From an uncultured Hungatella sp. (GTDB lineage Bacteria > Bacillota > Clostridia > Lachnospirales > Lachnospiraceae): DNA of 23,768 bases. Positions 21,895-23,768 of this stretch are shown here, piece by piece (positions within the stretch are counted from its first letter, which is position 1; every line of letters starts with the position of its first letter). The translations under genes were made by a program, and so were the position numbers. The notes under the pieces were generated by a model, which was not told the DNA's origin, did not search any database, and was given only the letters and a program-made list of their open reading frames with translations. The stretch lies in the NCBI GenBank assembly GCA_910585645.1, contig CAJUFP010000079.1:1-23768 (forward strand), in the 5' to 3' direction.

Positions 21895-22338
21895 ATGTTC
21901 CGATATGTACATACAAATATCATCGCAAAGGATCATCAAAAACTGATTCATTTTTATAAGGAAGTATTTCACTGTAAAAGTATCGGGGAGACAAGAAATC
22001 TCCGGGGAGAATGGCTGGACCGCCTGACCGGAATCCATGGTGCGCACATCACAGGGGAACATCTCTGCCTGCCAGGTTATGGAACAGACCACCCCACTCT
22101 CGAAATCTTTTCTTATGACACGATGGAAGATTCCAACAGCCGAATCAATGGGTGCGGAATCGCCCACCTTGCTTTTGAAGTGGATGATGTGGAAGAAACA
22201 CTGCAGATTCTACTTGAAAAAGGCGGTAGTCAGATCGGAGAACTGGTGAAAACTACTTATGAAAATGGAAAGAAGGCTGTCATTGTTTACGCCGCGGACC
22301 CGGAAGGGAATATCATCGAATTGCAGAGCTGGTCATAG
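21895..22338 (+). CDS. VOC family (glyoxalase/bleomycin-resistance-like) protein
   Basis: A 147-aa protein of the vicinal oxygen chelate superfamily, built from two paired beta-alpha-beta-beta-beta units. Probable metal ligands are His6 in YVHTNIIA, the Glu in HPTLEIF, the His in GIAHLAFEVDD and the Glu in NIIELQ near the end. This spacing is typical of lactoylglutathione-lyase-like and glyoxalase/dioxygenase proteins. The substrate cannot be told. The ATG at 21895 follows AGGAG by 8 nt. It has its own promoter and is monocistronic as far as visible. Confidence 0.88.
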   Translation: MFRYVHTNIIAKDHQKLIHFYKEVFHCKSIGETRNLRGEWLDRLTGIHGAHITGEHLCLPGYGTDHPTLEIFSYDTMEDSNSRINGCGIAHLAFEVDDVEETLQILLEKGGSQIGELVKTTYENGKKAVIVYAADPEGNIIELQSWS

Positions 22339-22430
22339 GCAGCCTCTCCGCTTTCGATTCCCTGCTTGGGCTGCTCCCAGCTTGGAGTGGAAAACTCATA
22401 TGGCCGTGGGAAAATGATCTGGTATAGGAA

Positions 22431-22640
22431 ATGGTCTGCAGTGAAGAGGAACTAAACGTGCCCCTTCTTGTCTGTGAGGACGACTGTGACCTCTCCTGTA
22501 TTGTCATTGTCGCCCATATCCGAAAGACAGAAACTTATGTTTATTGGGACAGAATCGGCGGTCTGGACCATTCCCATTTTGATCTCTCACAGTATAACCA
22601 AAGCGGGATTAGCTTCTGGTATTGGCGGTTTTTTGAAAAA
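22431..22640 (+). pseudogene. Unidentified coding remnant upstream of the toxin-antitoxin pair
   Basis: In the 22339-22685 gap the plus-strand frame from 22431 reads PLLVCEDDCDLSCIVIVAHI, RKTETYVYWDRIGGLDHSHF and DLSQYNQSGI, which has the look of real protein, but no ribosome site precedes the ATG and the frame runs into the toxin promoter and joins the toxin frame. It is probably the middle of a lost gene. The remaining 22339-22430 holds nothing I can support. Confidence 0.4.
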
Positions 22641-22650
22641 CTATACCTGG

Positions 22651-22692
22651 TTGACATATACACGAAAATCAGATATAATCAATCTATGATTA
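22651..22692 (+). promoter_or_regulatory. Consensus promoter and candidate operator of higBA
   Basis: TTGACA (22651-22656), a 17-nt spacer and TATAAT (22674-22679): both hexamers are perfect consensus. The inverted repeat TAATCA-N5-TGATTA (22676-22692) overlaps the -10 and the toxin start codon, the expected place for repression by the antitoxin. Confidence 0.85.
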
Positions 22693-22970
22693 AAAGCTTT
22701 GCAGATAAAGAAACAGAAAAAATTTATCATCAAATGTTTTCAAAAAAACTTCCACAATCAATACAACGGACTGCTCTACGAAAACTGATCATGATTGATA
22801 ATGCAGGATGTCTGGAGGATCTGCGGGTTCCGCCGTCAAATCATCTGGAATTGCTGCAGGGTGACCGCGCGGGACAATACAGCATTAGAATTAATGACCA
22901 GTATCGTATATGTTTCCATGTTAAGGGAAATACTTTCTTTCACGTTGAAATCGTTGACTATCATCGATAA
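22686..22970 (+). CDS. higB: Type II toxin HigB
   Basis: A 94-aa RelE/HigB-type ribosome-dependent mRNA interferase. MIKSFADKETEKIYHQMFSK at the start, IDNAGCLEDLRVPPSNHLE in the middle, and the C-terminal strands GQYSIRINDQYRICFHVKGN and FFHVEIVDYHR are typical of HigB. The conserved Arg and His residues that serve in the active site are present (YRICF, DYH). The start is the family start; a longer in-frame start at 22431 belongs to other sequence. There is no Shine-Dalgarno site, and the start codon is 7 nt beyond the -10. The antitoxin gene follows 51 nt later, the inverted toxin-first order of higBA. Confidence 0.92.
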   Translation: MIKSFADKETEKIYHQMFSKKLPQSIQRTALRKLIMIDNAGCLEDLRVPPSNHLELLQGDRAGQYSIRINDQYRICFHVKGNTFFHVEIVDYHR

Positions 22971-23021
22971 AAGAAGAATATGCTGTAAATGGAAGACTTT
23001 TGTTCAGAAGGGAGGGCTCAC

Positions 23022-23318
23022 ATGTCTGAATTTATTCCGGCTCCGACCATCGGGGAAATCCTTCAAGAAGAATTTTTAGAACCTATGAATCTTTCTGCTT
23101 ATAAACTGGCACAGGAAATCCATGTCCCCGTGTCCAGAATCCAGGATATCCTGCACGGCCGCAGAAAGATCACTGCTGATACATCTCTGAGACTGGCAAA
23201 ATTTTTTGGAGTATCCGATAAATACTTCCTGGATATGCAAAATGACATCGAAATTCGGGATCTGAAAGTTAGTATGGCAAAAGACATTGCTGACATACGG
23301 GTTTACCAAGCCGTATAA
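23022..23318 (+). CDS. higA: Type II antitoxin HigA, XRE family
   Basis: A 98-aa antitoxin. The helix-turn-helix lies at about residues 20-60: SAYKLAQEIHVPVSRIQDIL then HGRRKITADTSLRLAKFFGV and SDKYFLDMQND, which is the VapI/HigA-type pattern. APTIGEILQEEFLEPMNLS at the start matches the family. The antitoxin should bind HigB and repress the shared promoter. The ATG at 23022 has GGGAGGG 5 nt upstream; an in-frame ATG at 22989 has no ribosome site. In contrast to the toxin, this gene has a strong ribosome site, so antitoxin translation can exceed toxin translation. Confidence 0.92.
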   Translation: MSEFIPAPTIGEILQEEFLEPMNLSAYKLAQEIHVPVSRIQDILHGRRKITADTSLRLAKFFGVSDKYFLDMQNDIEIRDLKVSMAKDIADIRVYQAV

Positions 23319-23327
23319 AATAACCAC

Positions 23328-23370
23328 CAATCCTTCTGAGAATCCGTTTTTCCCGGAAGGATTGTTTTTT
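23328..23370 (+). terminator. Intrinsic terminator of higBA
   Basis: A 9-bp perfect stem CAATCCTTC/GAAGGATTG with a 19-nt loop, followed by six T, 9 nt after the higA stop. The loop is large but the T-run is good. Confidence 0.85.
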
Positions 23371-23384
23371 GCCAAACGGTTACC

Positions 23385-23504
23385 GCCTCTCTTCCCCCTG
23401 CCTTTCCATCTCCCCCACTCGGCAAATGTGTTCATGCCGAAAGCAGAGACACAGAGCATACCGGCCAGGAAACCGGAAACCGCTTTCACCATACGTTTAT
23501 CCAT
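23385..23504 (-). pseudogene. Secreted protein signal-peptide remnant
   Basis: On the minus strand an ATG at 23504 with AAGGAGAAAGCG before it opens MDKRMVKAVSGFLAGMLCVS then AFGMNTFAEWGRW, a convincing signal peptide with an AFA/TFA-type cleavage site. After about 40 residues the frame runs into the higBA terminator and becomes antisense to higA, so only the export signal and a basic start of the mature protein remain. The identity is unknown. Confidence 0.5.
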
Positions 23505-23534
23505 CGCTTTCTCCTTTCTTTGCTGGCTTAGGAG

Positions 23535-23568
23535 CTGTCCTAAAATAATCTGCAATATTTCGGGACAG
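23535..23568. repeat. 34-bp imperfect palindrome
   Basis: Arms starting CTGTCC and ending GGACAG pair over 11 Watson-Crick positions with one G-U and one mismatch around a short loop. No T-run follows. It could be an insertion-sequence end or a regulatory hairpin; the final 200 bp of the window beyond it show no supported gene. Confidence 0.35.
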
Positions 23569-23768
23569 ATCCTTACTTCCCATGCCAGAAACATCTCACG
23601 GCAATTATGGAGAGAATTTCCCGGACATAAAAAATGGGACTGTGAAAAAATGAAATGATTGAAATGTTACCATCTTTACTTTCACACCTATTGACCTGAT
23701 AGCATGAAACAACTATAATCCCGTCTTTAACACTTGCAAGAAACAAAAGTGGCGTTTTCCCTCGATTT

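Noticed and set aside
22313..22507. Minus-strand frame beyond the VOC gene
   Set aside because: Serine-rich composition, no ribosome site, overlaps the end of the VOC gene and the coding-like plus-strand remnant.

Overview
The window looks like a piece of a Clostridia chromosome, most likely Lachnospiraceae. The reasons are strong GGAGG-type ribosome sites, a moderate GC content that changes in blocks, clostridial family types (FtsX-type permease with an adjacent intramembrane-sensing kinase, PDDEXK Rpn-type nuclease, DUF1848, radical SAM), and many short tightly packed operons. No rRNA, tRNA, CRISPR array or complete insertion sequence was seen. The genus is an inference.

Layout. (A) 1-6173, all on the minus strand: an ABC ATPase cut by the window edge and a 67-aa membrane protein, with a divergence-specific HTH regulator upstream; then a resistance-type module of response regulator, intramembrane-sensing histidine kinase, ABC ATPase and FtsX-like permease. 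Both regulator-linked promoters carry the same TATCA-N3-TGATA operator, and the ABC promoter carries three 11-bp-phased TGTAR repeats. (B) 6170-10256, minus: a 1248-aa protein that resembles large P-loop-degenerate STAND-like proteins of defence islands, overlapping a protein kinase gene that keeps only its N-lobe and stops where module A begins. (C) 10591-13213, minus: an Rpn-type nuclease gene broken by a 43-bp palindromic insertion, then a decaying three-gene operon (secreted/membrane protein, small unknown protein, lipoprotein) with two frameshifts and a lost start.

(D) 13300-15375, plus: a promoter followed by an SMI1/KNR4 (SUKH) protein and two unknown genes, probably an immunity-type cassette. 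(E) 15384-16227: a mosaic of fragments (ParB-like, XRE regulator, endonuclease III-like) joined end to end. (F) 16245-21440, minus: a long operon-like series starting with a MarR regulator, then a nitroreductase remnant, a DUF1848 protein, an ABC ATPase remnant without its P-loop, an intact nitroreductase, a SPL-like radical SAM protein, MutM and a GNAT acetyltransferase. Two of these genes have lost their middle but keep both ends. (G) 21440-23768: a small ORF, a VOC/glyoxalase protein, an unidentified remnant, a HigB-HigA toxin-antitoxin pair with a perfect consensus promoter that puts the toxin start codon at the expected transcription start, a terminator, and a signal-peptide remnant.

Taken together, this is an accessory region in which stress-response, defence and toxin-antitoxin genes have been inserted next to one another and several have decayed. 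The most interesting parts are the large protein plus kinase pair (B), the palindromic insertion (C), and the operator arrays (A).
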